The notes: generated by a model not told the origin, from the letters alone. Counted from the stretch's first letter, positions 1 through 12,050 are shown. The stretch: 64,000 nucleotides of DNA from Enterobacter sp. R4-368 (GCF_000410515.1 NC_021500.1:2480001-2544000), one strand, 5' to 3'. Translations and numbers: made by a program.

Positions 1-99
1 CACCACTAGCGCCAAAGCAAGCAGCATGGAAAAACGCACCAGACCCAGCTTCATCATCAGGTCGACGTAATATTGCGCCAGTAAACGGATTTGCTTCAT
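1..99 (-). CDS. arcB: ArcB sensor kinase, N-terminal fragment
   Basis: The first 33 codons of the aerobic respiration control sensor histidine kinase are present; the rest lies outside the window. The peptide opens MKQIRLLAQYYVDLMMK and continues into a hydrophobic stretch rich in Leu and Ala, matching the N-terminus and first membrane segment of enterobacterial ArcB. An AGGAAAT ribosome site precedes the ATG. ArcB senses quinone redox state and phosphorylates ArcA; that is family knowledge. Its position upstream of yhcC and gltB on the same strand as yhcC is the E. coli order. Confidence 0.9.
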   Translation of the reverse strand, partial: MKQIRLLAQYYVDLMMKLGLVRFSMLLALALVV

Positions 100-126
100 A
101 GAGATTTCCTCGAACAATTCCGCTCA

Positions 127-156
127 ATAATACTCAATTCTGAGCAACGCGTTGAA
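127..156 (-). promoter_or_regulatory. candidate arcB promoter
   Basis: On the minus strand TTCAAC (151-156) and TATTAT (127-132) are separated by 18 bases and sit about 30 bases before the arcB start. This is a by-eye sigma-70 match with a modest -35 box. Confidence 0.4.
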
Positions 157-200
157 GCTTGTGCAAAAAATGCAGGGATGATTAGCGTTTCGTGATGAGA

Positions 201-1127
201 TCAGACGGGTAATTGCCAGCAACGCCCCAGCGCAGAACCTTGCCCGCCCTGCTCTTTCAGGTAGCGATCCAGCTCGACCATTCCCGTCCAGCGGTTTTCA
301 CACCACAGCGGGGCAAGCAGCGTCGGGCGACGTGCGCTGGCGGAGACACGGTGAAAAATCACCTCCGGCGGCGTATGGCGAATCATTTCGCCAGCGATGA
401 CGGTGAACTCTTCCAGCCCGATTCCATTCAGGCGCCCCGCTTCCCAGGCCTTCGCCATAGTGCTGCCTTTCACGATATGTAAAGGATGTAACTTGATGCC
501 GTCGACACCGGTTTCTACAACGCGCTGTATCGTCTCCAGGCACTCTACGTGGCGCTCGCCGGGTAATCCGACGATAAGATGAGCGCAGACTTTCAGGCCG
601 CGCTCACGGGCTTGCTGCGTCGTGTGTTGATAACAGGCGAAGTCGTGCCCGCGATTGATACGATGCAGCGTTTTATCATGCGCAGTCTGCAAACCCAGCT
701 CCAGCCACACTTCATAACCCTGCTCACGGTATTCGCACAGCAAATCCAGCACAGCCTCCGGTACGCAATCCGGGCGTGTTCCCACACACAAGCCAACAAT
801 ATTCGCCTGACTGACTGCTTGCTGGTACATCGAGCGCAGCACCTGCACTTCTGCCCAGGTACTGGTGTACGCCTGGAAATAGGCGAGATAGCGCCGGGCG
901 CGGTTCACCAACTGTGCCTGGTGAGCAAGTTGTGCGGCAATGGATTGATGCTGCTGCGCTTCGTCAGCAAAAGAGGCGACATTACAGAAAGTGCAACCGC
1001 CGCGACCAATGGTGCCATCACGGTTAGGGCAGCTAAATCCGCCATGCAATGTCAGTTTATGGACTTTTTCGCCATAGCGGCGGGCAAGATCCCCACCAAA
1101 CATATTGACTAATTTCTGTAACTGCAT
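201..1127 (-). CDS. yhcC: YhcC, radical SAM protein of unknown substrate
   Basis: This 308-residue protein belongs to the YhcC family of radical S-adenosylmethionine enzymes. Near the N-terminus it carries CPNRDGTIGRGGCTFCN, with cysteines 33, 45 and 48 as the likely 4Fe-4S ligands; the spacing between the first two is wider than the classic CxxxCxxC and is typical of this family. A TIM-barrel-like region follows, with motifs such as GLQTAHD and HLIVGLPGE. The reaction is not established. The gene lies between arcB and gltB, a conserved neighbourhood, and is divergent from gltB. Length and start agree with E. coli YhcC. Confidence 0.9.
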   Translation of the reverse strand: MQLQKLVNMFGGDLARRYGEKVHKLTLHGGFSCPNRDGTIGRGGCTFCNVASFADEAQQHQSIAAQLAHQAQLVNRARRYLAYFQAYTSTWAEVQVLRSMYQQAVSQANIVGLCVGTRPDCVPEAVLDLLCEYREQGYEVWLELGLQTAHDKTLHRINRGHDFACYQHTTQQARERGLKVCAHLIVGLPGERHVECLETIQRVVETGVDGIKLHPLHIVKGSTMAKAWEAGRLNGIGLEEFTVIAGEMIRHTPPEVIFHRVSASARRPTLLAPLWCENRWTGMVELDRYLKEQGGQGSALGRCWQLPV

Positions 1128-1562
1128 AATCTGAAAGGCCGCCCAAATAAAAGGGCGTAGCCTGCCACTTTTAGCTTTCGTCGGCGATGACCTGGATCAA
1201 TCGCCCTGGAAGGCTTTTATTCATTGCATAATCAGTCAATATAATCGCAATTTCATGCACCCTAAAGACGATTACTTTTCCTTATGTCGCTGCGTTATTT
1301 TGCAGAAATACTATCACGCGTGAAAAACAGTGCGTTCATGCGACTCTGACGCACATAGCAGAATAAAAATCTGCCAATAAAACCCCACTCAGAATAGAAC
1401 ATCAGAAACAGCGCTTTTAGATAGTGAGTCAGATCACACTATGCTGCCGCCTGGTAACGCGTTCATTGAATGTAAAAATCCTTAAATAACCATAAATATC
1501 AATAACATAAATATGTTTTAGCACATTTTTGTATAAATAAGCTCGGCATTTGACCTGTGTAC

Positions 1563-1586
1563 GGATTCCCGATAACTTGGGAATCC
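1563..1586 (+). promoter_or_regulatory. gltB leader hairpin 1
   Basis: GGATTCCC (1563-1570) and GGGAATCC (1579-1586) form a perfect 8-bp stem around an 8-base loop. It has no T-tract. Confidence 0.6.
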
Positions 1587-1601
1587 GCTGGAAGCTTTCT
1601 G

Positions 1602-1620
1602 GATGAGCAGTCTGCTCATC
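1602..1620 (+). promoter_or_regulatory. gltB leader hairpin 2
   Basis: GATGAGCA (1602-1609) pairs perfectly with TGCTCATC (1613-1620) around a 3-base loop. The stem contains an ATG at 1603 that opens a tiny 10-codon frame (1603-1635, MSSLLIIFMQ) with a GGAAG element 8 bases upstream; translation of it is unproven. Confidence 0.55.
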
Positions 1621-1693
1621 ATATTTATGCAGTAATTGAGATTCCCTCTTAAGCAAGTCCTCAACACTTGTGTATCGATGCGAAAAGGAAATT

Positions 1694-1740
1694 AAAGAGG
1701 GCGACATGCGAGGCAATTGCCCCGTCGCCATGCTCTTTTT
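1694..1740 (+). terminator. terminator-like (attenuator-like) hairpin in gltB leader
   Basis: AAAGAGGGCGAC (1694-1705) pairs with GTCGCC (1724-1729) and, after a 3-base ATG bulge, CTCTTT (1733-1738), giving a 12-bp bulged stem that ends in TTTTT (1736-1740). It lies about 60 bases before the gltB start, inside the transcript, so it would act as an attenuator if functional. CCCTCTT at 1644-1650 is complementary to AAGAGGG at 1695-1701 and could form an alternative, antiterminating pair. Function is inferred from structure only. Confidence 0.45.
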
Positions 1741-1846
1741 GTGCCTGTGCGTAACGTTCTGGAGGGGCTCTCGTAGAGCCTGGGGAGGTTCACTGATATG
1801 TTGTACGATAAATCTCTTGAGAGAGATAACTGTGGTTTCGGCCTGA
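1706..1846 (+). CDS. possible overlapping leader ORF of gltB
   Basis: A 46-codon frame starts at ATG 1706 behind a good AGAGGG ribosome site (1697-1702) and stops at TGA 1844-1846, inside gltB and in a different frame from it. The peptide begins [16 protein letters not shown] and is rich in cysteine and hydrophobic residues. The ribosome site lies in the 5' arm of the terminator-like hairpin, so translation of this frame would compete with that structure. It resembles no protein I recognise and may simply be chance; conservation would decide. Confidence 0.25.
   Translation: MRGNCPVAMLFLCLCVTFWRGSRRAWGGSLICCTINLLREITVVSA
1766..1780 (+). promoter_or_regulatory. hairpin beside gltB ribosome site
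   Basis: GGCTCT (1766-1771) and AGAGCC (1775-1780) form a perfect 6-bp stem with a CGT loop. It ends one base before the GGGGAGG ribosome binding site (1782-1788) of gltB and could affect ribosome access. Confidence 0.5.
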
Positions 1847-4800
1847 TCGCCCACATAGAAGGCGAACCTAGCCACAAGGTAGTGCGTACCGCTATTCACG
1901 CACTGGCCCGAATGCAGCACCGCGGCGCGATTCTCGCCGATGGCAAAACCGGTGACGGTTGTGGCCTGCTGCTGCAAAAACCCGATCGTTTTTTCCGTAT
2001 CGTTGCGGAAGAACGCGGCTGGCGCTTAGCTAAAAACTACGCCGTTGGTATGCTGTTCCTGAATCAGGATGCCGAAAAAGCCAACGCGTCGCGCCGTATT
2101 GTAGAAGAAGAACTTCAACGCGAAACCCTGTCGATTGTCGGCTGGCGCGATGTGCCAACCAACGAAGGGGTGCTCGGTGAAATCGCCCTCTCCTCGCTGC
2201 CTCGTATTGAGCAAATTTTTGTTAACGCCCCTGCGGGCTGGCGTCCGCGCGATATGGAGCGCCGCCTGTTTATCGCCCGTCGCCGCATCGAAAAGCGCCT
2301 GCAGGAAGATAAAGAGTTCTACGTATGTAGCCTCTCGAATCTGGTGAACATCTATAAAGGTCTGTGTATGCCGGCGGATCTGCCGCGCTTCTACCTGGAC
2401 CTGGCGGATCTGCGTCTGGAATCGGCCATTTGCCTGTTCCACCAACGCTTCTCCACCAACACCGTACCGCGCTGGCCGCTGGCGCAGCCGTTCCGCTACC
2501 TGGCGCACAACGGTGAAATCAACACCATTACCGGTAACCGCCAGTGGGCGCGTGCGCGTACTTACAAATTCCAGACGCCGCTGATCCCGGATCTGCATGA
2601 CGCCGCGCCATTCGTCAACGAAACCGGCTCCGACTCCAGTTCCATGGATAACATGCTTGAACTGCTGCTGGCGGGCGGGATGGATATTGTGCGCGCCATG
2701 CGTTTGCTGGTGCCGCCAGCATGGCAGAACAACCCGGAGATGGATCCGGATCTGCGCAGCTTCTTTGACTTTAACTCCATGCATATGGAGCCGTGGGACG
2801 GCCCGGCGGGCATCGTGATGTCCGATGGTCGTTTCGCCGCCTGTAACCTCGACCGTAACGGCCTGCGCCCGGCGCGCTACGTCATCACCAAAGACAAGCT
2901 GATCACCTGCGCCTCTGAAGTGGGGATTTGGGATTACCAGCCGGACGAAGTGGTCGAAAAAGGCCGCGTTGGCCCTGGCGAGCTGATGGTTATTGATACC
3001 CGCGGCGGACGCATTCTGCACTCCGCTGAAACCGATGACGATCTGAAAAGCCGCCACCCGTACAAAGAGTGGATGGAGAAAAACGTCCGCCGTCTGGTGC
3101 CGTTCGAAGACCTGCCGGATGAAGAAGTCGGCATGCGCGAAATGGACGACGACCTGCTGACAAGCTACCAGAAACAGTTTAATTACAGCTTCGAAGAGCT
3201 CGATTCAGTAATTCGTGTGCTGGGCGAAAACGGCCAGGAAGCGGTCGGCTCAATGGGCGATGACACGCCATTTGCCGTGCTTTCCAGCCAGCCGCGCATC
3301 ATTTATGACTACTTCCGCCAGCAGTTCGCGCAGGTCACCAACCCGCCTATCGATCCGCTGCGTGAAGCGCACGTGATGTCGCTGGCGACCAGCATTGGCC
3401 GCGAGATGAACGTCTTCTGCGAAGCGGAAGGCCAGGCACACCGTTTGAGCTTTAAATCGCCGATCCTGCTGTTCTCTGATTTCAAACAGCTGACGACGAT
3501 GAAAGAGGAACACTATCGCGCTGATACGCTCGATATCACCTTCGACGTCACCGAAACCACGCTGGAAGAGACCATTAAAGCGCTGTGCGATAAAGCTGAG
3601 CAGATGGTGCGTAACGGCACGGTTCTGCTGGTGCTCTCTGACCGTAATATCGCCAAAAACCGTCTGCCAGTTCCGGCACCGATGGCCGTTGGCGCGATTC
3701 AGACCCGCCTGGTTGATAAGAGCCTGCGCTGCGACGCCAACATTATTGTTGAAACCGCAAGCGCCCGTGATCCGCACCACTTCGCGGTGCTGCTGGGCTT
3801 CGGCGCGACGGCAATCTACCCGTACCTGGCATATGAGACGCTGGCGAAACTGGTGGACAGTAAAGCCATCGAAAAAGATTACCGCACGGTGATGCTGAAC
3901 TACCGTAACGGCATCAACAAAGGGCTGTACAAGATCATGTCCAAAATGGGCATTTCGACTATCGCCTCTTACCGCTGTTCGAAACTGTTTGAAGCCGTCG
4001 GCCTGCACGATGATGTTTCCGGGCTGTGCTTCCAGGGCGTGGTCAGCCGTATCGGCGGCGCCGGTTTTGCTGACTTCCAGCAGGATCTGCTGAACCTTTC
4101 CAAACGCGCATGGCTGGCACGTAAGCCGCTGGAGCAAGGTGGTTTGCTGAAGTATGTTCACGGCGGCGAGTACCATGCGTACAACCCGGATGTGGTGCGC
4201 ACGCTGCAACAGGCGGTACAGAGCGGCGAATACAGCGATTACCAGCAATACGCGAAGCTGGTGAATGAGCGCCCGGCGGCAACGCTGCGCGATCTGCTGG
4301 CGATTACGCCGAATGGCGAAGCGGTGAGCCTGAAAGATGTTGAACCGGCGACGGAGCTGTTTAAACGCTTCGATACCGCAGCGATGTCCATCGGCGCCCT
4401 GAGCCCGGAAGCGCACGAAGCACTGGCGGAAGCGATGAACAGCCTCGGCGGGTTCTCTAACTCCGGCGAAGGCGGCGAAGATCCGGCGCGCTACGGCACC
4501 AATAAAGTGTCACGCATCAAACAGGTGGCCTCTGGTCGTTTCGGCGTTACGCCTGCGTACCTGGTCAACGCGGATGTTATTCAGATCAAAGTGGCTCAGG
4601 GGGCAAAACCGGGCGAAGGCGGTCAGTTACCGGGTGATAAAGTCACGCCGTATATCGCTAAACTGCGCTACTCCGTGCCTGGCGTTACGCTGATCTCTCC
4701 GCCGCCGCACCACGATATTTACTCTATCGAGGATCTGGCGCAGCTGATTTTCGATCTGAAACAGGTCAACCCGAAAGCGATGATTTCCGTCAAACTGGTT

Positions 4801-6258
4801 TCCGAACCGGGCGTTGGCACCATCGCGACCGGCGTGGCGAAAGCCTACGCTGACCTTATCACTATCGCCGGTTATGACGGTGGTACCGGTGCAAGCCCGC
4901 TCTCTTCGGTGAAATATGCCGGTTGTCCGTGGGAGCTTGGCCTGGTAGAAACCCAGCAGGCGCTGGTGGCTAATGGCTTGCGTCATAAGATCCGTTTGCA
5001 GGTGGATGGCGGTCTGAAAACCGGCCAGGACATCATTAAAGCGGCGATTCTGGGTGCGGAAAGTTTTGGTTTTGGTACCGGCCCGATGGTGGCGCTGGGC
5101 TGTAAATATCTGCGAATTTGTCACCTGAACAACTGCGCGACCGGTGTGGCTACCCAGGATGAGAAGCTGCGTAAAAACCATTATCACGGTCTGCCGTTCA
5201 AAGTGACCAACTACTTTGAATTTATCGCCCGTGAAACCCGTGAGCTGATGGCGCAACTGGGCGTTAAACGTCTGGTGGACTTGATTGGCCGTACCGATCT
5301 GCTCAAAGAGCTGGATGGCTTCACTGCCAAACAGCAAAAACTCGATCTGTCGAAACTGCTGGAAACAGCGGAGCCGCATCCGGGCAAAGCGCTCTACTGC
5401 ACCGAAAACAACCCGCCGTTTGATAATGGCGTGCTGAACGCGCAGTTGCTGCAACAGGCGAAACCGTTTGTCGATGAGAAGCAGAGCAAAACCTTCTGGT
5501 TCGATATTCGCAACACCGATCGTTCCGTCGGCGCGCTGCTGTCGGGTTATATCGCGCAAACACATGGCGACCAGGGGCTGGCGGCAGATCCGATCAAAGC
5601 GCACTTTAGCGGTACCGCAGGCCAGAGCTTCGGCGTGTGGAACGCAGGCGGCGTGGAACTCTATCTGACTGGCGACGCTAACGACTACGTGGGCAAAGGT
5701 ATGGCTGGCGGCTTGCTGGCGGTACGTCCACCGGTTGGTTCTGCCTTCCGCAGCCACGAAGCGAGCATTATTGGTAACACCTGCCTGTATGGCGCAACCG
5801 GCGGTCGTCTGTACGCCGCAGGCCGTGCGGGTGAGCGTTTCGCGGTACGTAACTCTGGCGCTATCACCGTGGTGGAAGGTATCGGCGATAACGGCTGTGA
5901 ATACATGACCGGCGGTATCGTCTGCGTATTGGGTCGAACCGGTGTTAACTTTGGTGCGGGAATGACGGGCGGCTTCGCCTATGTGCTGGATGAAGATGGT
6001 GAATTCCGTAAACGTGTGAACCCGGAGCTGGTGGAAGTGCTGAGCGTCGATGACCTCGCCATCCACGAAGAGCACCTGCGCGGTCTTATCACCGAGCATG
6101 TGCAGCATACCGGTTCGCAGCGCGGCGAAGAGATCCTGGCGAACTGGCCAGCCTTCTCCAGCAAATTCGCGCTGGTTAAGCCGAAGTCCAGCGATGTGAA
6201 AGCACTGTTGGGTCACCGTAGTCGTAGCGCAGCAGAGCTGCGTGTGCAGGCGCAGTAA
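1798..6258 (+). CDS. gltB: Glutamate synthase (NADPH), large subunit
   Basis: The 1486-residue alpha subunit of GOGAT converts glutamine and 2-oxoglutarate to two glutamates, completing the GS-GOGAT ammonia-assimilation cycle. The first 11 residues are a propeptide; Cys12 (ERDNCGFG) is the expected N-terminal nucleophile of the class II glutaminase domain, about residues 12-420. A central domain and an FMN-binding TIM barrel follow, with [13 protein letters not shown]. Cysteines 1102, 1108 and 1113 ([12 protein letters not shown]) are 3Fe-4S ligands. A glycine-rich beta-helix forms the C-terminus. The start has a strong GGGGAGG site and matches the E. coli length. gltD follows 9 bases later. 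Regulation by the leader structures is possible. Confidence 0.98.
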   Translation: MLYDKSLERDNCGFGLIAHIEGEPSHKVVRTAIHALARMQHRGAILADGKTGDGCGLLLQKPDRFFRIVAEERGWRLAKNYAVGMLFLNQDAEKANASRRIVEEELQRETLSIVGWRDVPTNEGVLGEIALSSLPRIEQIFVNAPAGWRPRDMERRLFIARRRIEKRLQEDKEFYVCSLSNLVNIYKGLCMPADLPRFYLDLADLRLESAICLFHQRFSTNTVPRWPLAQPFRYLAHNGEINTITGNRQWARARTYKFQTPLIPDLHDAAPFVNETGSDSSSMDNMLELLLAGGMDIVRAMRLLVPPAWQNNPEMDPDLRSFFDFNSMHMEPWDGPAGIVMSDGRFAACNLDRNGLRPARYVITKDKLITCASEVGIWDYQPDEVVEKGRVGPGELMVIDTRGGRILHSAETDDDLKSRHPYKEWMEKNVRRLVPFEDLPDEEVGMREMDDDLLTSYQKQFNYSFEELDSVIRVLGENGQEAVGSMGDDTPFAVLSSQPRIIYDYFRQQFAQVTNPPIDPLREAHVMSLATSIGREMNVFCEAEGQAHRLSFKSPILLFSDFKQLTTMKEEHYRADTLDITFDVTETTLEETIKALCDKAEQMVRNGTVLLVLSDRNIAKNRLPVPAPMAVGAIQTRLVDKSLRCDANIIVETASARDPHHFAVLLGFGATAIYPYLAYETLAKLVDSKAIEKDYRTVMLNYRNGINKGLYKIMSKMGISTIASYRCSKLFEAVGLHDDVSGLCFQGVVSRIGGAGFADFQQDLLNLSKRAWLARKPLEQGGLLKYVHGGEYHAYNPDVVRTLQQAVQSGEYSDYQQYAKLVNERPAATLRDLLAITPNGEAVSLKDVEPATELFKRFDTAAMSIGALSPEAHEALAEAMNSLGGFSNSGEGGEDPARYGTNKVSRIKQVASGRFGVTPAYLVNADVIQIKVAQGAKPGEGGQLPGDKVTPYIAKLRYSVPGVTLISPPPHHDIYSIEDLAQLIFDLKQVNPKAMISVKLVSEPGVGTIATGVAKAYADLITIAGYDGGTGASPLSSVKYAGCPWELGLVETQQALVANGLRHKIRLQVDGGLKTGQDIIKAAILGAESFGFGTGPMVALGCKYLRICHLNNCATGVATQDEKLRKNHYHGLPFKVTNYFEFIARETRELMAQLGVKRLVDLIGRTDLLKELDGFTAKQQKLDLSKLLETAEPHPGKALYCTENNPPFDNGVLNAQLLQQAKPFVDEKQSKTFWFDIRNTDRSVGALLSGYIAQTHGDQGLAADPIKAHFSGTAGQSFGVWNAGGVELYLTGDANDYVGKGMAGGLLAVRPPVGSAFRSHEASIIGNTCLYGATGGRLYAAGRAGERFAVRNSGAITVVEGIGDNGCEYMTGGIVCVLGRTGVNFGAGMTGGFAYVLDEDGEFRKRVNPELVEVLSVDDLAIHEEHLRGLITEHVQHTGSQRGEEILANWPAFSSKFALVKPKSSDVKALLGHRSRSAAELRVQAQ

Positions 6259-7686
<1,428 letters not shown>

Positions 7687-7702
7687 TACCCATGTAGCGA
7701 CC

Positions 7703-7729
7703 AAAAAGGAGGCTTCGGCCTCCTTTTTT
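7703..7729. terminator. gltBD terminator
   Basis: AAAAAGGAGGC, a TTCG loop and GCCTCCTTTTTT form a perfect intrinsic terminator 16 bases after the gltD stop. A-runs on one side and T-runs on the other make it usable from both strands. Confidence 0.95.
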
Positions 7730-7746
7730 ATGCGCATATTAAACAC

Positions 7747-7777
7747 AAAAAAAAGCAGAACCATCAGGTTCTGCTTT
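7747..7777 (-). terminator. sspAB terminator
   Basis: AAAGCAGAACC (7752-7762) and GGTTCTGCTTT (7767-7777) form an 11-bp stem with a 4-base loop, followed on the minus strand by a run of eight T. It lies just past the sspB stop. Confidence 0.92.
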
Positions 7778-7782
7778 CCAGG

Positions 7783-8286
7783 TTACTTCACCACACGCAG
7801 CGATGGACGCCCACCGCGCGGCGGCGGATCGTCATCCGGGCTGTTATCGTGATCGTCTTCGTGATCGGGTTTATCACCGTCGATAACCGACATCACCGTC
7901 TCGCTTTCCTGCGCTGAAGTATGATCGTCATCGTTCAGGCTGACGACCTCTTCATCGTACGCGGCTTCCGGTTCAAACATCGTACCGGCGCCGTTTTCAC
8001 GGGCATAAACCGCCAGCACGGCAGCCATTGGCACTTCAACCTGACGCGGCACGCCGCCGAAGCGCGCGTTGAAACGCACTTCGTCATTCGCCAGTTCCAG
8101 GTTGCCAACCGCACGCGGCGCAATGTTCAACACGATCTGCCCGTCACGCGCATACTCCATCGGCACGCGTACGCCCGGCAACGTCACATCAACAACCAGA
8201 TGCGGCGTAAGCTGGTTATCCAGCAGCCATTCGTAGAAGGCCCGCAGTAAATACGGACGGCGTGGAGACAGTTGTGACAAATCCAT
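7783..8286 (-). CDS. sspB: ClpXP adaptor SspB
   Basis: This 167-residue adaptor binds ssrA-tagged proteins and delivers them to ClpXP. The N-terminal half, about residues 1-115, is the folded tag-binding domain (SPRRPYLLRAFYEWLLDN). An acidic, Asp-rich flexible linker follows. The extreme C-terminus GGRPSLRVVK is the ClpX-binding motif. It lies 4 bases after sspA and is co-transcribed with it. Confidence 0.97.
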   Translation of the reverse strand: MDLSQLSPRRPYLLRAFYEWLLDNQLTPHLVVDVTLPGVRVPMEYARDGQIVLNIAPRAVGNLELANDEVRFNARFGGVPRQVEVPMAAVLAVYARENGAGTMFEPEAAYDEEVVSLNDDDHTSAQESETVMSVIDGDKPDHEDDHDNSPDDDPPPRGGRPSLRVVK

Positions 8287-8290
8287 GCAG

Positions 8291-8929
8291 TTAACCCCGG
8301 CCCAGGCGCATTTCGCGCTCGGCTTCTGTCAGAGAGGCAAGGAAGGAATCACGCTCGAAAACGCGTGTCATATACCCTTTCAGCTCTTTCGCACCGGCAC
8401 CACTCAGTTCGATACCCAGTACCGGCAGACGCCACAGCAGCGGTGCGAGGTAGCAGTCAACCAGGCTGAACTCGTCGTTCAGGAAGTACGGTTTCTGGGT
8501 GAACAGCGGGCCAATCGCCAGCAGCTCTTCACGCAGCTGTTTACGCGCCGCGTCCGCCTGTGCGCCACTGCTGTTCTGGATGGTATTCATCAGCGAATAC
8601 CAGTCTTTCTCAATACGGTGCATGTACAGACGGCTCTCACCGCGCGCCACCGGGTAAACCGGCATTAACGGCGGGTGCGGGAAACGCTCGTCCAGATATT
8701 CCATAATGATGCGTGATTCCCACAGGGTGAGTTCACGATCTACAAGTGTCGGTACGCTTTGATTCGGGTTGAGGTCAATCAGATCCTGAGGAGGATTATC
8801 CTTTTCCACGTGCTCAATTTCGAAGCTGACACCTTTTTCGGCCAGCACGATACGGACCTGATGGCTATAGATGTCCACAGGACCAGAAAACAGCGTCATT
8901 ACCGAACGTTTGTTGGCTGCGACAGCCAT
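8291..8929 (-). CDS. sspA: Stringent starvation protein A
   Basis: SspA, 212 residues, has a glutathione-S-transferase fold but binds RNA polymerase; in E. coli it supports acid and stationary-phase survival and phage P1 late transcription. The thioredoxin-like N-terminal half includes the cis-Pro segment NQSVPTLVDRE, and the helical C-terminal half follows. An RBS-like GGAGG precedes the ATG. It is first in the sspA-sspB operon, downstream of the rpsI terminator. Confidence 0.97.
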   Translation of the reverse strand: MAVAANKRSVMTLFSGPVDIYSHQVRIVLAEKGVSFEIEHVEKDNPPQDLIDLNPNQSVPTLVDRELTLWESRIIMEYLDERFPHPPLMPVYPVARGESRLYMHRIEKDWYSLMNTIQNSSGAQADAARKQLREELLAIGPLFTQKPYFLNDEFSLVDCYLAPLLWRLPVLGIELSGAGAKELKGYMTRVFERDSFLASLTEAEREMRLGRG

Positions 8930-9183
8930 GAAAACCTCCAGGTATATATTCAGAATTTACTGCTACCGGACTTAATCGACCGGTCAGATGTTGAGTTAAC
9001 TACCCGCGCGTACTGTCACTCTCGTTATAAGGCAAACAAAAAATGAACAATCCCAGCCATTTGGGCAGAAAATTGGATGATAGTTTACCAGATTTTGCGG
9101 GCTTTGTGGTGAGGGGATTCTGGAAATGCTGAAAAAGAAGAGATAATCAATGGATTGCTGTGGATAACACGATCTTTATCCAT
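8930..9183 (-). promoter_or_regulatory. sspA upstream region
   Basis: The gap between the rpsI terminator and sspA contains no gene. The best promoter candidate on the minus strand is TTGTTC (9045-9050) with TATAAC (9024-9029), with a short spacer near 15. The surrounding sequence is AT-rich. Confidence 0.4.
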
Positions 9184-9212
9184 AAAAAAACCCGGCTCGC
9201 ACCGGGTTTTTT
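9184..9212 (-). terminator. rplM-rpsI terminator
   Basis: A run of seven A and CCCGG (9191-9195) mirror CCGGG and a run of six T, forming an intrinsic terminator just past rpsI. A-T runs on both sides make it symmetrical. Confidence 0.92.
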
Positions 9213-9242
9213 CGCCAATCGTTCTGCCGAAGCAGAAACCAA

Positions 9243-9638
<396 letters not shown>

Positions 9639-9650
9639 CTATAATCCCGA

Positions 9651-10166
<516 letters not shown>

Positions 10167-10242
10167 CTACCCCTTCGAATAGCCTATGCCGGCGCAGAGA
10201 AAGTTTCGGGAAAAAAACCTTCTTGTAACGTGGGGTCGCAGG

Positions 10243-10248
10243 ATTATA
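10243..10248 (-). promoter_or_regulatory. -10 box of rplM-rpsI promoter
   Basis: A perfect TATAAT is followed on the minus strand by CCTGCGACCCC, a GC-rich discriminator typical of stringently controlled ribosomal-protein promoters. No consensus -35 lies at the right distance; TTGACC is only 10 bases upstream. GGGGTC and GACCCC in this stretch also form a dyad around the upstream region. Confidence 0.65.
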
Positions 10249-10334
10249 GAGAAGTCGGGGTCAAAGATCGACCCCTTTTCGTGATTTGACGCAGGTTTTG
10301 TCGCCCTCTGGCAATAAAAGAAGGCAAGGCCGCA

Positions 10335-11462
10335 TCAGGGCATATGTGCGCGTTTCAGATATTCTTCGCTCTGCATCTCTTGCAAGCGAGATAAACAGCG
10401 CTGGAATTCAAACTTCAGCCGCTCACCCTGATAGATGTCATGCAACGCTGCCGCTGCGCTCACCACCAGCTTCACGTGACGCTCGTAGAACTCATCCACC
10501 AGCGCGATAAACCGCCGCGCTTCGCTCTCCATCAGCGGCGTCATCACCGGCACATCAAACAACATCACCGTATGAAAGAGCCGTGAAAGCGCAATGTAGT
10601 CATGCTGGCTGCGGGCATCCACGCAGAGGGTTGAAAACGACACCGCCAGCGTCTGGTTTTCCATACCCAGCGTTGGCAATGGCCGATGATTAATCTCCAG
10701 TTCCGGCGCGTTTTGTCGTGCCGCGCCCGCCAACGCCAGCCACAATTTGTCCATCTGCTGAGCGGTACTGGCATCTAACGGCGTTAACCACAGGTGCGCC
10801 TGCGTTAGTGTACGCAGCCGGTAGTCCACACCCGCGTCGACATTCATGACGTCGCAAAACTGCTTAATAGCGTCAATCGCAGGTAAAAACCGCGCCCGCT
10901 GCAAACCGTTACGGTACAGTTCATCCGGCGGAATGTTCGATGTCGCCACCAGCGTGATACCACGTGCGAACAGCGCTTTCATCAGCCCACCAAGCAGCAT
11001 GGCGTCCGTGATATCCGAGACAAAAAACTCGTCAAAGCACAGCACATCGGTTTCGGCTTTAAAGCGGTCGGCCACGATTTCCAGCGGATCGCTTTGCCCC
11101 TGTAGCGAGGTCAGTTCTTCATGGACGCGCAGCATAAAGCGGTGAAAGTGCAGACGCTGTTTACGCTCGCCGGGCAGACTTTGATAGAACATGTCCATCA
11201 GCCAGGTTTTTCCCCGCCCGACGCCGCCCCACATATAGAGACCACGTACAGGTGCGGCTTCTTTAGGCTCACGTTTGCCGAGCAGCTTGCTAAATTTCGC
11301 CATCAAGCCACCACCTTGCGGCGCGGCGGGTTCGCTGCGGCTAATTAATGCCTGGTAAATGACATCCAGCCGTGAGACGGCTTCTTTTTGCACATCATCC
11401 GGTTGATGGCTACCCTCGTTCAGGGCATTTAAATATCGCGATGTTGGGGAAAGGCTCTGCAT
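10335..11462 (-). CDS. zapE: Cell division ATPase ZapE
   Basis: ZapE (formerly YhcM), 375 residues, is an AAA-family ATPase that associates with the Z-ring and destabilises FtsZ polymers during division. GGVGRGKTWLMD is the Walker A motif and LCFDEFFV the Walker B. The start MQSLSPTSRYL matches E. coli length; 13 further in-frame codons upstream lack family support. It is divergent from zapG, another division protein. Confidence 0.95.
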   Translation of the reverse strand: MQSLSPTSRYLNALNEGSHQPDDVQKEAVSRLDVIYQALISRSEPAAPQGGGLMAKFSKLLGKREPKEAAPVRGLYMWGGVGRGKTWLMDMFYQSLPGERKQRLHFHRFMLRVHEELTSLQGQSDPLEIVADRFKAETDVLCFDEFFVSDITDAMLLGGLMKALFARGITLVATSNIPPDELYRNGLQRARFLPAIDAIKQFCDVMNVDAGVDYRLRTLTQAHLWLTPLDASTAQQMDKLWLALAGAARQNAPELEINHRPLPTLGMENQTLAVSFSTLCVDARSQHDYIALSRLFHTVMLFDVPVMTPLMESEARRFIALVDEFYERHVKLVVSAAAALHDIYQGERLKFEFQRCLSRLQEMQSEEYLKRAHMP

Positions 11463-11651
11463 GGTGTTGTTGTTATTCCTTGAAAATCGATCCGCCCCCA
11501 CAGGGTTGACGAAAAAAAGGCCGTTCTACACTACGCGATGCTGCGTCAGGATTCCACTTCTGCACGATTAGCGGTTATAGTGGCACAATCAGGCGCAGGC
11601 AGGAGCTTGCAGCCCACACCCTACGGAATCAAAAAACAACGGGAGAAGTTC

Positions 11652-12050
11652 ATGACCTGGGAATATGCGCTAATTGGGTTGGTTGTCGGCATTATTATTG
11701 GTGCCGTGGGTATGCGTTTCGGAAACCGCAAATTGCGCCAACAGCAGGCCTTGCAGTATGAGCTGGAGAAAAACAAAGCGGAGCTCGAAGAGTATCGCGA
11801 AGAGCTGGTAAGCCATTTTGCCCGCAGCGCTGAACTGCTGGATAACATGGCGCACGACTACCGCCAGCTTTATCAGCATATGGCGAAAAGTTCGTCCAGC
11901 CTGCTGCCGGAAATGTCTGCGGAAGAGAACCCGTTCCGCAACCGTCTGGCTGAATCTGAAGCCAGCAACGATCAGGCACCGGTGCAGATCCCGCGTGACT
12001 ATTCTGAAGGTGCTTCCGGCCTGCTGCGCGGCGGCGCCAGCCGTAAGTAA
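11652..12050 (+). CDS. zapG: Cell-envelope division factor ZapG (YhcB)
   Basis: This 132-residue inner-membrane protein has one N-terminal transmembrane helix (about residues 5-25, ALIGLVVGIIIGAVGM) followed by a charged coiled coil (about 28-70) and a flexible tail. YhcB/ZapG links cell division and envelope growth in E. coli. The start is set by GGGAG seven bases upstream; an upstream extension of the frame has no such signal. A GC hairpin follows. Confidence 0.95.
   Translation: MTWEYALIGLVVGIIIGAVGMRFGNRKLRQQQALQYELEKNKAELEEYREELVSHFARSAELLDNMAHDYRQLYQHMAKSSSSLLPEMSAEENPFRNRLAESEASNDQAPVQIPRDYSEGASGLLRGGASRK

Larger units (their letters stand above)
1128..1797. promoter_or_regulatory. 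yhcC-gltB intergenic region with structured gltB leader
   Basis: This 670-base gap holds no full-size gene. The left half is AT-rich and probably carries the yhcC promoter and upstream gltB control sites; gltBDF of E. coli is activated by Lrp, but I did not resolve Lrp sites. A TATAAA element at 1532-1537 is a possible gltB -10 box without a good -35. The right half, from about 1560, is dense in perfect inverted repeats (1563-1586, 1602-1620, 1694-1740, 1766-1780), described in the following entries. Confidence 0.6.

Noticed and set aside
1429..1977. Minus-strand frame of 182 codons across the gltB leader
   Set aside because: It overlaps the gltB start, and its peptide has no recognisable domain.
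4627..6216. Open frame of 529 codons antisense to gltB
   Set aside because: A shadow of a strongly codon-biased gene; no ribosome site or family similarity. Other long antisense frames in gltB, tldD, accC and yhdP are alike.
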